NCBI GenBank assembly: GCA_004299845.1
Contig: CP036201.1
Coordinates: forward strand, 868,001-932,000
Source of the DNA: Verrucomicrobia bacterium S94
Lineage (GTDB): Bacteria > Verrucomicrobiota > Kiritimatiellia > Kiritimatiellales > Pontiellaceae
Direction: 5' to 3'
DNA: 64,000 nt
Within the stretch, counting starts at the first letter, position 1. Each line of letters starts with the position of its first letter. Positions 10,071 to 20,760 of this stretch are shown one piece after another. A model generated the notes under the pieces. The model saw only the letters and a list, made by a program, of their open reading frames with translations, was not told where the DNA came from and did no database searches. Both the position numbers and the translations under genes were made by a program.

Positions 10071-13000
10071 ATGAAAAGACTGATGTTATCGGTGTCGTGT
10101 GCCTGTATGGCGGCGTTATCGGTTCAGGCTGTTGAGTTGTTCAGCGAGGATTTCAGCACCTGGTCCGATGGGGATATCAATGGTATCAGCGGTTGGATAG
10201 CTTCTACCAACGGCTGGACTAATGCGGTCGTCAACGGGGAACTTATGCTTGAGCCGGCTGGAGACCGTATCATGAATTCAACAGCGGGTGCTGAACTGAA
10301 TGTCGGGGAGAGTGTTCGCCTAACCATGGATTATCGGGTCTCTGTAGCCCCTGAGCGTCGGCATAGCGGCTGTTTCGGTTTCGGTATTCAAACCAATGAT
10401 TCCGCTGTGGCCGGATCCTCTGACGAACTCATCAATGCCTATATGTTTATTTTCGGTCAGGAAGCTTCCTCTCGTGCGGATGGCCAGGTGCATTTTTTTC
10501 CGGATAATCAGCAGTGGAACGGTCCGGGAACCTATGTGATGTCCGGGGCGGATTGCGGTATGAACCCATATGGATATTATACCAATGCGGCACCGTATGA
10601 TGATGTGGCGTACATTGATGCGGATTCAGATGTGCTGCGTTCAGTTTATACGGTGACAAAATCGCATATCACCAATCAGTTTAACATTACGGTTTCAACC
10701 AGTAACCTGTCATCCGGGGTTTATTATTCCGGATCGGATTACGCCATTGAGCGTCCGGCGGCCTGGGCGGCTCCTGCACTGTATGCAACGCTATACGGTG
10801 CCGGCGGAGATCATGCCGGAAATACCAATTATATTCAGAAAGTTACGTTGGAGAAGCTTCCGGTATCCATTGATGCCCCGACCGGTGTTGGTGCCTTGGG
10901 GCTGGATGGGCAGGTTGATCTGACCTGGAATATTATGCCGGGTGCGACGGAATATGATATTTTCAGAACGGAAACGGCCGGTGATTATTCGGGGGTAACG
11001 CCGATTACGGTGAGTTCGGAAAGCTACAGTGATACTTCCGTAGTTAACGGAACGACTTATTATTACTCGATAGTTGCAAAATATGCAGACGGTGATTCGG
11101 CAATGTCGGTTGAAGTCAGTGCAACCCCGAAAACGATCTACAGTGATACGCTGGTCTATTCCACTGATTTCAGCGGAATGAACGGTGATCTTGCGGGTGA
11201 TGCTGAGTGGTCGGCCGTTTCCGGTAGCAGCAATAATGCATTTAATGTGATTACCGATGCGGGGACCAATTGGGCGGACACGGTTTCGGTTTCCAATTTT
11301 TTTGATGAAACTGTAGGTAACGCGGTGTATTTGGATCGTCTGATCCGCAATGATGTAGATGATGCGGTTGAGGGTTCGTTTGATGTGGTGGTCAGTGTGA
11401 CGGCTTCCGGAACGGATGATTCGGATCATAACAACCAGGGAGTGTTGAGTTTCGGTATCACCAGCTCCTCTACTGAAGCGTTGGATGCGGATAAAGCCAT
11501 GATGGCCATGTTCTATCTGGGCGTCCGTGCTGAAAACAATATCTATGTGACTTTTGGTCAGGAGGGCAATGACATTGATAGTAACCGTTTGGCTTTTCTC
11601 GGTTGGAGTGAGGCCGGATGGAACCCGAAACCGGTCGAAGCTGTAAGCAAGTCCTGGTTGGGGAATCCTGCTGCTCCACGTGATCTGGTCACAGATCTTC
11701 TTCGTGTCCGCTGGAAAATCCGTAAAACGCGCGAGCCGGGCGTTTATCAGGCCTGGGCATCGCTGTCCAACACGGTCTCCGGTGTTGTTAACACGACTTC
11801 CACTCTGATTGAGTTTGAAACTGATACTATGCAGGAAATGTACGATGCAGTTGCTGGTGTATTTGCAATGGGTCGTCATCCCAATGCGAAAAAGGCGGAG
11901 TACAATTCCGAGCTCTTTGCTGCGGTGGAAAATGTGAGTATTTCACATTCGTCCGGCAACCTTCCTGAGGTGATTGCGCCGACCGTGACCAGCGTTCTTT
12001 CCGGGGACCGTTCGGTCATCATCGAATGGGAGCCGGTGCTGGATGCGCTTGGAGGGTATACACTGACTGTGGAGACTCCGGATAATGAGGTCTATGTTGT
12101 CGCCGATGGTATCAGCGAAACCACATTCACCGATGCACCGCGCTGGAATGGTGAAACCAATACGTATACACTGACGGCCAACTTTGATTCGGATCTTGCT
12201 CCGAATACGGCCAGCACGAACTTTGCTGCTGCCCCGATCGGGCTGGAAACGGTTTTCGCTATGGATGGCAGCTACGGAGCCTATGTTGTTGACTTTGTAG
12301 CAAGCAATTCGGTGATTACCAATGCCGGTAATACCGTGCGGTATGTTGATTATCTTTCAACCCCGCTGTTTGTAAAAGATGAGAACGGGTATACCGGTCC
12401 TACGCTGTATGCCCTGCTGCAGCAGGATATTCATGAAAATACGGCTAACTTTTATGCGGAAGCCAGTACGGATGGCGGCGGAAAAATCGGTCTGAGTACG
12501 TCAGCGTGGAATGCCTTCGGTAACGGGCTGTTCTTTATGCCGGTGTCGGATATGGGATACGGCGCGTCGACGCTTGATGCGGTCAATAATGCGCCGCTGA
12601 GCACCTATGTGTATTTCGGCAGCTGGACCTGGGGTGCAGGAAACGGTTCTGTGCGCGCCGCTGTGCGTAACGGCAGTACCTGGTATGTCAGTGGCACCAA
12701 ATATGCCGCCAATTACATTTCCGGTGGTGAACCCAAACCGGTATTTGTTCCGGATGTAGCGGCGGAAACGTGGTATGAACTCGATATTTCTGACCCGTCG
12801 GTTCATCTGGCACCAGGTGCATCAACAGACGGAAGTGGATTCACGGACGTCAATGCAATGGGCTGGTACTTTGACAATGCGGCAAATGCCTATGTTTACG
12901 AGATGGAAGTTAAAATCTCCGGAGCTTTGGGGTCCTATGACTATTGGGCGCTGAACAGTGGATTAGTCAGTTCCAATTCGGCTGCGGGTCTCGACCCGGA

Positions 13001-13328
13001 TGGTGATCTGGTTGTAAACAGCATTGAGTATGCTTTCGGTGGTGATCCGCTGGATCCTGAAAATGTCGGAAATCTGCCTGTAATGGATGCGTCGGTTTAT
13101 TCAGAACCGGGTACGGGGGATGACGCTTTCGTTTATGTCTACCGGAAGCGGCGCGATCCCATCAGTGGTATCACTTATAATCTGAAATCCACGGAAAACC
13201 TGATGACCGGTTGGAGTTCGGCTTCCTTTACCGCAGAGGAATCAGTCCTGGATTATGAGTGGATGGTAGTCACGAACTATCTTCCGCTGACATCGGATCA
13301 GTTGTTTATTCAGCTCGATGTTGAATAG
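10071..13328 (+). CDS. Giant secreted FN3 / lamin-G-like protein, paralogue 1
   Basis: A 1085-residue exported protein of unknown function. Signal peptide MKRLMLSVSCACMAALSVQA. Residues 21-265 form a concanavalin-like beta-sandwich module (DFSTWSDGDINGISGW, then SVRLTMDYRVSV). One fibronectin type III domain lies at about 268-354 (VDLTWNIMPGATEYDIFRT ... TTYYYSIVAKYADG). A second sandwich module follows at about 360-645, then another FN3-like unit (SVIIEWEPVLDALGGYTLTV) and a further beta-rich region. A C-terminal module at 972-1085 has a calcium-loop-like DPDGD and ends in LDVE. No glycosidase or lyase catalytic motif is evident. It may bind or present algal polysaccharide, inferred from the locus. 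A good GAGGAG site precedes the ATG. A paralogue of equal length follows. Confidence 0.85.
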   Translation: MKRLMLSVSCACMAALSVQAVELFSEDFSTWSDGDINGISGWIASTNGWTNAVVNGELMLEPAGDRIMNSTAGAELNVGESVRLTMDYRVSVAPERRHSGCFGFGIQTNDSAVAGSSDELINAYMFIFGQEASSRADGQVHFFPDNQQWNGPGTYVMSGADCGMNPYGYYTNAAPYDDVAYIDADSDVLRSVYTVTKSHITNQFNITVSTSNLSSGVYYSGSDYAIERPAAWAAPALYATLYGAGGDHAGNTNYIQKVTLEKLPVSIDAPTGVGALGLDGQVDLTWNIMPGATEYDIFRTETAGDYSGVTPITVSSESYSDTSVVNGTTYYYSIVAKYADGDSAMSVEVSATPKTIYSDTLVYSTDFSGMNGDLAGDAEWSAVSGSSNNAFNVITDAGTNWADTVSVSNFFDETVGNAVYLDRLIRNDVDDAVEGSFDVVVSVTASGTDDSDHNNQGVLSFGITSSSTEALDADKAMMAMFYLGVRAENNIYVTFGQEGNDIDSNRLAFLGWSEAGWNPKPVEAVSKSWLGNPAAPRDLVTDLLRVRWKIRKTREPGVYQAWASLSNTVSGVVNTTSTLIEFETDTMQEMYDAVAGVFAMGRHPNAKKAEYNSELFAAVENVSISHSSGNLPEVIAPTVTSVLSGDRSVIIEWEPVLDALGGYTLTVETPDNEVYVVADGISETTFTDAPRWNGETNTYTLTANFDSDLAPNTASTNFAAAPIGLETVFAMDGSYGAYVVDFVASNSVITNAGNTVRYVDYLSTPLFVKDENGYTGPTLYALLQQDIHENTANFYAEASTDGGGKIGLSTSAWNAFGNGLFFMPVSDMGYGASTLDAVNNAPLSTYVYFGSWTWGAGNGSVRAAVRNGSTWYVSGTKYAANYISGGEPKPVFVPDVAAETWYELDISDPSVHLAPGASTDGSGFTDVNAMGWYFDNAANAYVYEMEVKISGALGSYDYWALNSGLVSSNSAAGLDPDGDLVVNSIEYAFGGDPLDPENVGNLPVMDASVYSEPGTGDDAFVYVYRKRRDPISGITYNLKSTENLMTGWSSASFTAEESVLDYEWMVVTNYLPLTSDQLFIQLDVE

Positions 13329-13397
13329 GTTCCGGTAACAAGGGAGTTAGGAAATAGGTAAGTCCTGCTTCGGCAGAGGCTGCCGAATGGATAATCG

Positions 13398-13428
13398 CCC
13401 CGCCATCATTTTGGCGGGGTTTATTTTT
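13398..13428 (+). terminator. Intrinsic terminator after paralogue 1
   Basis: Stem CCCCGCCA / TGGCGGGG with a 6-base loop, followed by TTTATTTTT. It separates the two paralogous genes into two transcription units. Confidence 0.85.
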
Positions 13429-13913
13429 GGCCATGTCGATATGTCAGGGCATAGAGAAAATTTTCGTATTCCTTATATCGTACTGTGGATGAACCAAAGG
13501 AAGGGAGTTGTTGGATATTTATCTGAGCGTCGGGAGCCGTGCTCCGGTTGAATTGCACATCAATGTTGGAGAGGCCGGCGGGACAGGTGCGCTTTATCGT
13601 GAAAACTGTGCGGTTTTCTTAGCTGTATCAAAATCAGTATTGAGTGCTGGAGATCGGGTGTTAGTTGCGAAGGGTTGGCTGTGAAAAGTACAAATAAATT
13701 GAAATGTTAAAGAAAACATAAAAAGCGATATTTACCCCTCTGTTGTTGGGATTGCTTATGCGTTAAATGATCTGATCCCTGTTCTTTTGGTCAGTATTGA
13801 AATGCGGGAAATATTAGAAAAAAACGGTGATAATTGGATTTTGTGTTAAATATTAACTTTTTCTGGTTGCATGAGAATGTGAACAAAATTATCTTGTAAA
13901 AGATCGGGAAAAG
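13429..13913. other. Intergenic region upstream of paralogue 2
   Basis: About 485 bases without a supportable gene. The 3' half is AT-rich. It contains AAATGTTAAAGAAAACAT (13702-13719), the counterpart of the element upstream of paralogue 1. The rest of the region has diverged from that copy. Confidence 0.5.
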
Positions 13914-13968
13914 GCCGTTAACCTGACCGTGGGGTTAGGTTGCATGTTAAGTGTTCGTTCTGGGCGGT
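13914..13968 (+). promoter_or_regulatory. Conserved structured 5' leader, copy 2
   Basis: Outer stem GCCGT (13914-13918) with GCGGT (13964-13968), held by two G-T pairs at the ends. Inner stem AACCT (13920-13924) with AGGTT (13937-13941). Compared with copy 1, the G-C pair at the base of the inner stem is replaced by A-T, a compensated change. The single-stranded core GGGG(T)TAGGT(T)GCATGT is conserved. It ends 20 bases before the ATG. Confidence 0.5.
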
Positions 13969-13988
13969 CGATCAAAAGGAGAGATGAG

Positions 13989-16900
13989 ATGAAAAGACTA
14001 CTTTTATCGACGTCATGTGCTCTCATGACGTCGATTTCATTACAGGCTCAGGAAATCATAAATGTTGATTTCAGCAGCTATGCCGACGGGGCCATTGCCG
14101 GCACAAACGGATGGGTTACCGGCGGCACGCACAGCATTGTCAACGGAGAGCTTCAGATTACCGGAGATGCATCGGATATCCTGTATTCAGGTGCCGGTGC
14201 CACAGTCCAGGTCGGTGACCGCGTGCAGATCACAATGGATCATTATGTTCAGGCGAATTTTTACGGGGAGCGTGCGCATGGCCAGTTGTTTTCGTTTGGT
14301 TTGCAGACGAATGCAACGGTCGCTACCGGCAGCTCGTCAGACCGCATTTATCCTAATATATACCTGTGGGGAGCGGAGTTAAACCGTATGGATGGTACGG
14401 TCAGCGTAATGCCGGACCAGACTCAATGGAGTGTGAATCCAATTGCGCTGGATGCGCTGGATGACTGCGGCTTCAATCCCTTTGGGTATGATGCTGTTTC
14501 CGGTACGGATATGGCCGACGAGGTTATCACCCGTTCGGAGGACTTCCGGACCGTCTATACTGTCACTAAATCCCATGTGGAAAATCTGTTTAATGTTGAG
14601 GTGACCACGAGTAACAGCCTGACCGGTACACTGACGACCTCTCTGGCAGAGATTGAGCATGCCGGTCTCTGGGAAGCATCGACGTATTATCTGTTCCTTG
14701 ATGGAATCAATCGCGTCGGGCTTACCAATATGGTTAAAAGTATTAAGGTTGAGCGCCTTGATCCGGTTATTGCAGTTCCTGCGGGTGTTTCTGCTCTCGG
14801 GCTGGACCAGGAGGTTTCGCTTTCTTGGAATATTATGCCCGGTGCAACGAATTATTATATTTACCGGACTCAGACTGCCGGTGACTATGCAGGTGTGACG
14901 CCGATTGAGACCACATCGGAATCCTATCTCGATCAGGGACTGACGAATGAAACGACGTACTATTATTCGATTGTTGCGGCCTATCACAACGGCACCTCTG
15001 CGATGTCAGCAGAAGTTGCAGTGACTCCGAAGCAGATCTATATTGACGAATCGGTTATCAGTACCACATTCAGTGCTGAAACGGCAGGTTCAGATCTGGC
15101 CGACAGTGCAGACTGGAATGCCATCTCCGGTTCCGGCAGCAATGCGTTTACTGTTGTGGATAATGCAGGGACCCAGTATGTGGATACCACACCGACTACA
15201 GCGGACTTCGATGCTGCAGGAAATGCTGTCTATCTGGACCGCCTGCTTCGCAACGACGAAGACGATACGGTGGAAGGATACATGGATATTTCGGTCAGCG
15301 TGGACGGCTCGGTGATTACTAATCCGGACGGTGCCGTTTTCGGTAATAACGGCGTACTGGACTTCGGTCTCACGTCTGATACGGTAACTCCGCTGGACCC
15401 TTCAGGAACAGACAGTGCTCTATTCCATCTTTACATACGCTTCGGTATGAACATGGGTATTATCTTTGGCGGATACGGAACCACAACGGAGCTTGCTTAT
15501 CTTTCACGAGAGGAAGCCAACTGGAATCCGAAACTGAATAACTGGAATTCCGGTGGCGGTGGACTCGATTATGAAACCGACAAGATCCGCATTCGTTGGA
15601 AACTTCGTAAAAGCCGGGTAGACGGTTATTATCAGGCCTGGGTGAGCATGTCCAATATGGTGAGCGGCGTTGTGGATTCCGGAACTGTGGAATTCGATAC
15701 AGCAGAAATGCCGGAAATGTATAATGCTGTTGCTTCTCTGTTTACATTCGGACACTCCGCAAAAGCGAAGCAGGCTGAGAATGAGGATCTGCTTCAGGTA
15801 CAAGTTTATGAAGTTGGTATTAATCATATTGCGGATGTAAAACCGATTGCGTCGGTACCGAATATCACCAGTGTAGTGAGCGGAGACCGTTCGGTTATTC
15901 TGGAATGGGATCCGATCTTTGAATGTATCGGATACTCGATTGAAATGGTTGATCCCCGTAGTGAACTGGAGGTTGTGGTTCAGAACTATCAGGAATCAAG
16001 TTATACGGATGAACCGCGCTGGAACGGTGAAATGAACACGTATACGCTGTATGCGCATTTCGATGCCGATGCGGAGCCGACGGATGTCACCAGTACATCC
16101 ACCAACGGTCAGGCCGTGGCTTTGCAGCCGGTCTGCCATGCCGCTGAAGATGACTGGGCCACCACGAGTCTGACATTCGGTATGGACGGAAACTGGGAAG
16201 TTGAAGGAGACATTATTTATGTCGACCGCACGGAACAGCCGTTCTTCACGCAGGGGGTTGATAATTACACCGGACCTACGCTTTATGGAATTCTGCAGGG
16301 GCCGGCCCTGACCGGTTCGGCGGATGCCGGCGTGGCAACCAATGACTGGCTGAAAATAGAAGCCTTGGCTTCGGGCCCCGGCTCGATTGCATTCGGTGGA
16401 AGCGGGCAGATCTGGAACTATAATCCGTTTCGCCGTCTGCTGGCTTATTCAGAAGTGAGCGACCTGGATTTTGAAGGGGCGGCGTCTTTCGATGCCACCA
16501 CTTCTGCACTGTACATGAAGGTGCGCACCGGACCGGGCGGATGGACCAACGGTAATAATGGCGGTCTGTATACTGCGATCCGGAATGGAAACACCTGGTA
16601 TGTAACCGCGAATCCGACTCCGATTGTAGGCGGAAACGGTTCTGCGCCCTCTGAGCGTGTAGCTCTCACACCGGATGTGGATAATGAGGAGTGGAATGAG
16701 CTCAACATTAGCAATCCCGGCACCCGGCTGAGTCCGGGCACGGCGCTGTCGGATACCAGCGTCTTAACGAATATCACCGCGGTCGGTTTTCTGGTTCAGG
16801 ATGTCTTCAGTGGTAACATCACCGAGTTTGAGGTTCAGACCTCCGGTGCACTGCCTTCATATGACTACTGGGCAGAAGGGTTTGACGGCTTCACCAACGC

Positions 16901-17252
16901 TGCACCGGAACTGGATGCAGACGGTGACGGAGTCATTAATGAACTGGAGTATGCGTATAACGGCGATCCCACCGATCCGGAAAATGTCGGGACACTTCCC
17001 AAGTTAAATCTTGATGCGGGACAGACTGAGCCAGGCAGCGGTGATGACGTATTCACTTATGTCTATATTAAACAGCGCAATCCGGATGCAGGCATTACGT
17101 ATAATCTGAAGGCAACCGAAAACCTGACGCTGGGCTGGGAGCCGGCAACGTATACTTCGGTGGAGGAAAATCTAAACTATTACTGGACGGTGGTTACAAA
17201 CTACATTCCGGTAACAGCGGATCAGACCTTCATTACGGTGGAAGTAGAATAA
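13989..17252 (+). CDS. Giant secreted FN3 / lamin-G-like protein, paralogue 2
   Basis: A 1087-residue exported protein, a tandem paralogue of the one at 10071 along its whole length. It has a signal peptide (MKRLLLSTSCALMTSISLQA), an N-terminal sandwich module, an FN3 domain with the near-identical core SWNIMPGATNYYIYRTQTAG, a second sandwich module (VRIRWKLRKSR-like, here DKIRIRWKLRKSRVDGYYQAW) and a second FN3-like unit (SVILEWDPIFECIGYSIEMV). The C-terminal module has the loop DADGDGVINELEYAYNGDP and ends in TVEVE. The start at 13989 has an AGGAGAG site; the frame continues 20 codons upstream through the leader, which I exclude. No catalytic motif is recognised. It is co-located with agarase-type enzymes. 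Confidence 0.85.
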   Translation: MKRLLLSTSCALMTSISLQAQEIINVDFSSYADGAIAGTNGWVTGGTHSIVNGELQITGDASDILYSGAGATVQVGDRVQITMDHYVQANFYGERAHGQLFSFGLQTNATVATGSSSDRIYPNIYLWGAELNRMDGTVSVMPDQTQWSVNPIALDALDDCGFNPFGYDAVSGTDMADEVITRSEDFRTVYTVTKSHVENLFNVEVTTSNSLTGTLTTSLAEIEHAGLWEASTYYLFLDGINRVGLTNMVKSIKVERLDPVIAVPAGVSALGLDQEVSLSWNIMPGATNYYIYRTQTAGDYAGVTPIETTSESYLDQGLTNETTYYYSIVAAYHNGTSAMSAEVAVTPKQIYIDESVISTTFSAETAGSDLADSADWNAISGSGSNAFTVVDNAGTQYVDTTPTTADFDAAGNAVYLDRLLRNDEDDTVEGYMDISVSVDGSVITNPDGAVFGNNGVLDFGLTSDTVTPLDPSGTDSALFHLYIRFGMNMGIIFGGYGTTTELAYLSREEANWNPKLNNWNSGGGGLDYETDKIRIRWKLRKSRVDGYYQAWVSMSNMVSGVVDSGTVEFDTAEMPEMYNAVASLFTFGHSAKAKQAENEDLLQVQVYEVGINHIADVKPIASVPNITSVVSGDRSVILEWDPIFECIGYSIEMVDPRSELEVVVQNYQESSYTDEPRWNGEMNTYTLYAHFDADAEPTDVTSTSTNGQAVALQPVCHAAEDDWATTSLTFGMDGNWEVEGDIIYVDRTEQPFFTQGVDNYTGPTLYGILQGPALTGSADAGVATNDWLKIEALASGPGSIAFGGSGQIWNYNPFRRLLAYSEVSDLDFEGAASFDATTSALYMKVRTGPGGWTNGNNGGLYTAIRNGNTWYVTANPTPIVGGNGSAPSERVALTPDVDNEEWNELNISNPGTRLSPGTALSDTSVLTNITAVGFLVQDVFSGNITEFEVQTSGALPSYDYWAEGFDGFTNAAPELDADGDGVINELEYAYNGDPTDPENVGTLPKLNLDAGQTEPGSGDDVFTYVYIKQRNPDAGITYNLKATENLTLGWEPATYTSVEENLNYYWTVVTNYIPVTADQTFITVEVE

Positions 17253-17278
17253 GCGTATAACGTTTGGTTGGATATACA

Positions 17279-17306
17279 GGAAAACCCCGCTGCGGCGGGG
17301 TTTTCC
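17279..17306 (+). terminator. Terminator between paralogue 2 and the GH86 gene
   Basis: Perfect 12-base-pair stem GGAAAACCCCGC / GCGGGGTTTTCC with a TGCG loop, 26 bases after the stop of the upstream gene. The T tract lies inside the stem, so it can serve as a terminator in either direction. Confidence 0.75.
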
Positions 17307-17333
17307 GATATTTGGATACAAAGAGGGAAAAGA

Positions 17334-20300
17334 ATGAGCATACTCAGGAATCTGACAACGGTGGCTATGCTGGTCGTTCCGATGGTTGGAAGTGCCGTGC
17401 TGGAAATCGGATTTTCGGCCTCAGAGGGATTTGTCGACGGCACCGCAGTAAATAATATTCAAGGGATGAACGCCCAGGCCGGATGGATTGCGGAAGAGAT
17501 CTCCGGGATTGGGTATATGGTCTGTACCAGCAGCTATAACCGGGCGAGGAACTATGCCGGTTTTACGTTGGAAGTGGGGGACTCGGTTGTAATTGAAACC
17601 ACCCTGCGTCTTCAGGGCGATCGTTCGGCATTCCAGGATCTGAATCTCTTCAGAATCGGATTTGCTGAAAACGAGCAGCATTCCGGGGCGGATACTCCGT
17701 CCATTGGTGCAGAAGTTTCGGCACGTGCAGACGGCAGCTATACGGTGGGGCGGACGGGAACGGAAATTCAGATTCCGGCATCGGCTTCCAACGACTGGAT
17801 CAAAATAACACAGGTTATTACTCGGCACTCCGAAAGCAATACGTTCTCGGGAACGGTGAGTGCGTATAATGTGACTTTGGATACTGATCTGGGAACGACA
17901 TCTTCCGCCTGGATGCAGTCGACCGATGACGGTTCGTGGGGCGGCACTATGCGCCCGAGTTTCCGGGCGTGGAATTTAGCTTTTCCGGTCGCGCTGCAGG
18001 TGGATCACTGGAAGGTGTACACGCAGGAGGCAGAGGAGTCTCCGCAGGAATCTGAACCGGTTTATATACTGATTGATCCGGAGGTAAGCGTGGCCATTGG
18101 AGGTCACCTTGAACTGGATCGCCAGCAGTTTTTCAACCTGAGTGATGCGGGCCGGAAGTTTGAAGCCAGAATTAACAACGATGTCCAGGAAGCCTACTAT
18201 GTTGAAGAGCTTGGGATGAATTTCGGTCGTGAACTGGGCGGGGCATATGGAACAACCGGCTGGAGCCGTGCGGTTCGCGAAGATCCGGAAAATCCCGGGC
18301 AGGTGGACATATCCTATTTAACCAATAATCTGACGGGCGATAATGGCGGCAGTTCCGCCTGGATGATGGATTCATTCAGTCCGAATCTGGATGTGGCCAT
18401 GCACGACAGGTATGGAAGTGTTCCTGATTTTATGGATTCCTGGTATGCAGATGGAGACAGCGCCAGTCATCTGCATGCCGTAAATACCAATGCCTATGCG
18501 GAATATGTCGCTGCTGTTCTGGAATATGGTTACACCGACTGGACGCGCCCGAAAACGTACGAAATTGTGAATGAGCCGAACTGGCGGGTCTGGGGGATCA
18601 GCGTTTTGCCGATCTTCATACTGCGGTGAAACGTTATGTTGATGATGCGGGGCTGGATGTGGCGGTCGGCGGTCCCTGTATGTCTGTCGGCTATTTTTAT
18701 AAAAACAACTATCAGAATTTCGGACTCGATACGTTTATGGCCAACACCGGCTGCGCTCTCGATTTTTATTCTTTTCATATCTACGACTACATGAGCTTCG
18801 ATACCAGTAAGAATGATTTCGTCGGGCGGGTTTCCACCGGGCTGCCCATCGAAGGGGTGCTGGACATGGTGGAAAACTATGCGCTCATTACGCATGGAAA
18901 AACCGTGGATATGGTGCTGAGTGAGCACGGGGGATATATTTCGAACGATCAGGAAGGGGCACTGGACCTGATTGCCAATACCTATTTCCCCAGCAATTCA
19001 TTTTCCGGAACGGCGTTTGAATGGGAAATGAAACGGCGCTCGGTGAGTGAACATCTGGCCGTCAGCAGTGCCATCGCCAATACAATGGCGTTTATGAACA
19101 ACCCGCATGTGGTGCGCAAAGCAGTACCTTTTATTCTCCTGGAGTCGGCGAGCTGGGACCCTCGTTATTACTCAACATTGCTGGTGAAGGAGAATTTTGA
19201 TAAGAACAGCACGGTCTGGCATGAATCGACCTATGTGAACTTTTTTAAATTTTTCCGGAATGTGGAAGGGCGGCGCGTTCGCGTGATGCTGGAGGATCCT
19301 GATATTCAGACGCAGGCCTATGTCAGAGGATCGAAGCTGTTTATTCTGATGAATAATCTGGCCGATAAAGCAGAAAATCTGGCGCTGAATCTTCCAACGG
19401 GCGGGCTGGAAACGATCACGTTACGCCGCTTCGGACGAAACGATGATTTTACACCGTTCTTCACTGAAACGGCGGTTCAGTCTCTGGACGGACTGCAGAT
19501 CGGTGCGCGCGAAGCATTGGCCATTGAAATGACCTACAGCACCGGTTTTTCGGAAAACATGCTTCTGGATGAGGTACCGTATTATGGCGATCTGGTGCGG
19601 CAGGAATTTTCCGGCAGCAGAACCTTCAGCGTGGCGGTTCCTGAATATACGCGGGCCCGATCTGCCATGCTTCGTATTTCCGTGGGGCGCGATTCCGGAT
19701 GGAGCAATGATCTGGAGGTGATTTTTAACGGAACGCCGCTGGAGGTGCCTATGGAAGATTGCGCCGATCGCTTGGATAACGGGAGTGAATACGGCAGTCT
19801 TAAGCTGATTCCGTTACCGACGGATTTGCTGCAGGCGGTGAATACGGTTGAGGTTTCCTTTCCGGATCAGGGAACCGGCGGTATCGGCTCGGTTGTAATT
19901 CGTGCTGCGCTTGAAGAAACGATGGAAAATCAGGTCTATGCCATTAACTGTGCCGGGCCGGAATACACGGCCGCCGACGGTACGGTATACATCGCCGACA
20001 CCTATTATTCCGGCGGTTCAACGGGGACGGACAGCACTTCCGGTTTTTCCGGAACCGAAGAGGATGCGCTCTATACCAATGAACGCTATGCCGCCGACTT
20101 TTCGTATAATATTCCGGTAGCTGATGGGGATTATACGGTGACGCTGCATATGGCGGAAAACTGGTTCGAAGTCACAAACGGGCGTGTTTTCAGTGTGGAT
20201 ATTGAAGGTGAAAATGTAATCAGCAATCTGGACCTGTTTGCGGAAGCCGGCCGTGCCGTGATACATGATCAGATTTTCAGTACTACCGTGAATGACGGGT

Positions 20301-20734
20301 CGCTGGATATCGATTTTTATGCTTCAGTAAACAATGCCAAAATCAATGCCATTAAAGCTGTGCGGGCAGTTGAGCCGGGACCGGTATATTCCGATTGGGT
20401 TCTGCAGCAGGGACTCAGCCTGAGTGATGCGGTGACCAATGCGGATGATGACGGCGACGGATTTGATGCCTATGCCGAGTTTGTTGCAGGTACTGATCCG
20501 TCTGATCCGTCGTCATGTTTCCGGATTGACGGAGCCGAAGTAGAGAACTCCGGTTTCAGTATTTCATTCCTGTCTTCCAGCAACCGCACGTATACGGTCT
20601 GGTCAGCTGATAAACTGTCCGGAGAGTGGCGGATTTTAACCAACGGAGTTTCCGGCACTGGAAATATGCTTGATATCATCGACCCGGCCCTGAGCTCCAA
20701 CCGGTTCTATCGTATTGATGTGGATATCGAATAA
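17334..20734 (+). pseudogene. GH86 beta-agarase/porphyranase, interrupted by one frameshift
   Basis: With one base restored this is a 1133-residue secreted enzyme. It has a signal peptide (MSILRNLTTVAMLVVPMVGSA), an N-terminal lamin-G-like or carbohydrate-binding module, and a GH86 TIM-barrel. The barrel shows the acid/base Glu in EIVNEPNWR (about E414) and the nucleophile Glu in VLSEHGGY (about E531), with FYSFHIYDY between them. A malectin-like domain follows (VYAINCAGPEYTAADGTVY ... KINAIKAVRA), then the C-terminal DDDGDGFDAYAEF loop module ending in VDIE. GH86 cleaves agarose or porphyran. The frame breaks at the five-G run 18592-18596; a sixth G would restore WRVWGDQRFADLHTAV. Both halves are otherwise intact, so an assembly error is more likely than decay. 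A GAGGG site precedes the ATG at 17334. Confidence 0.85.
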
Positions 20735-20760
20735 TGACCTGAAAAAGGAATAATTTTACT

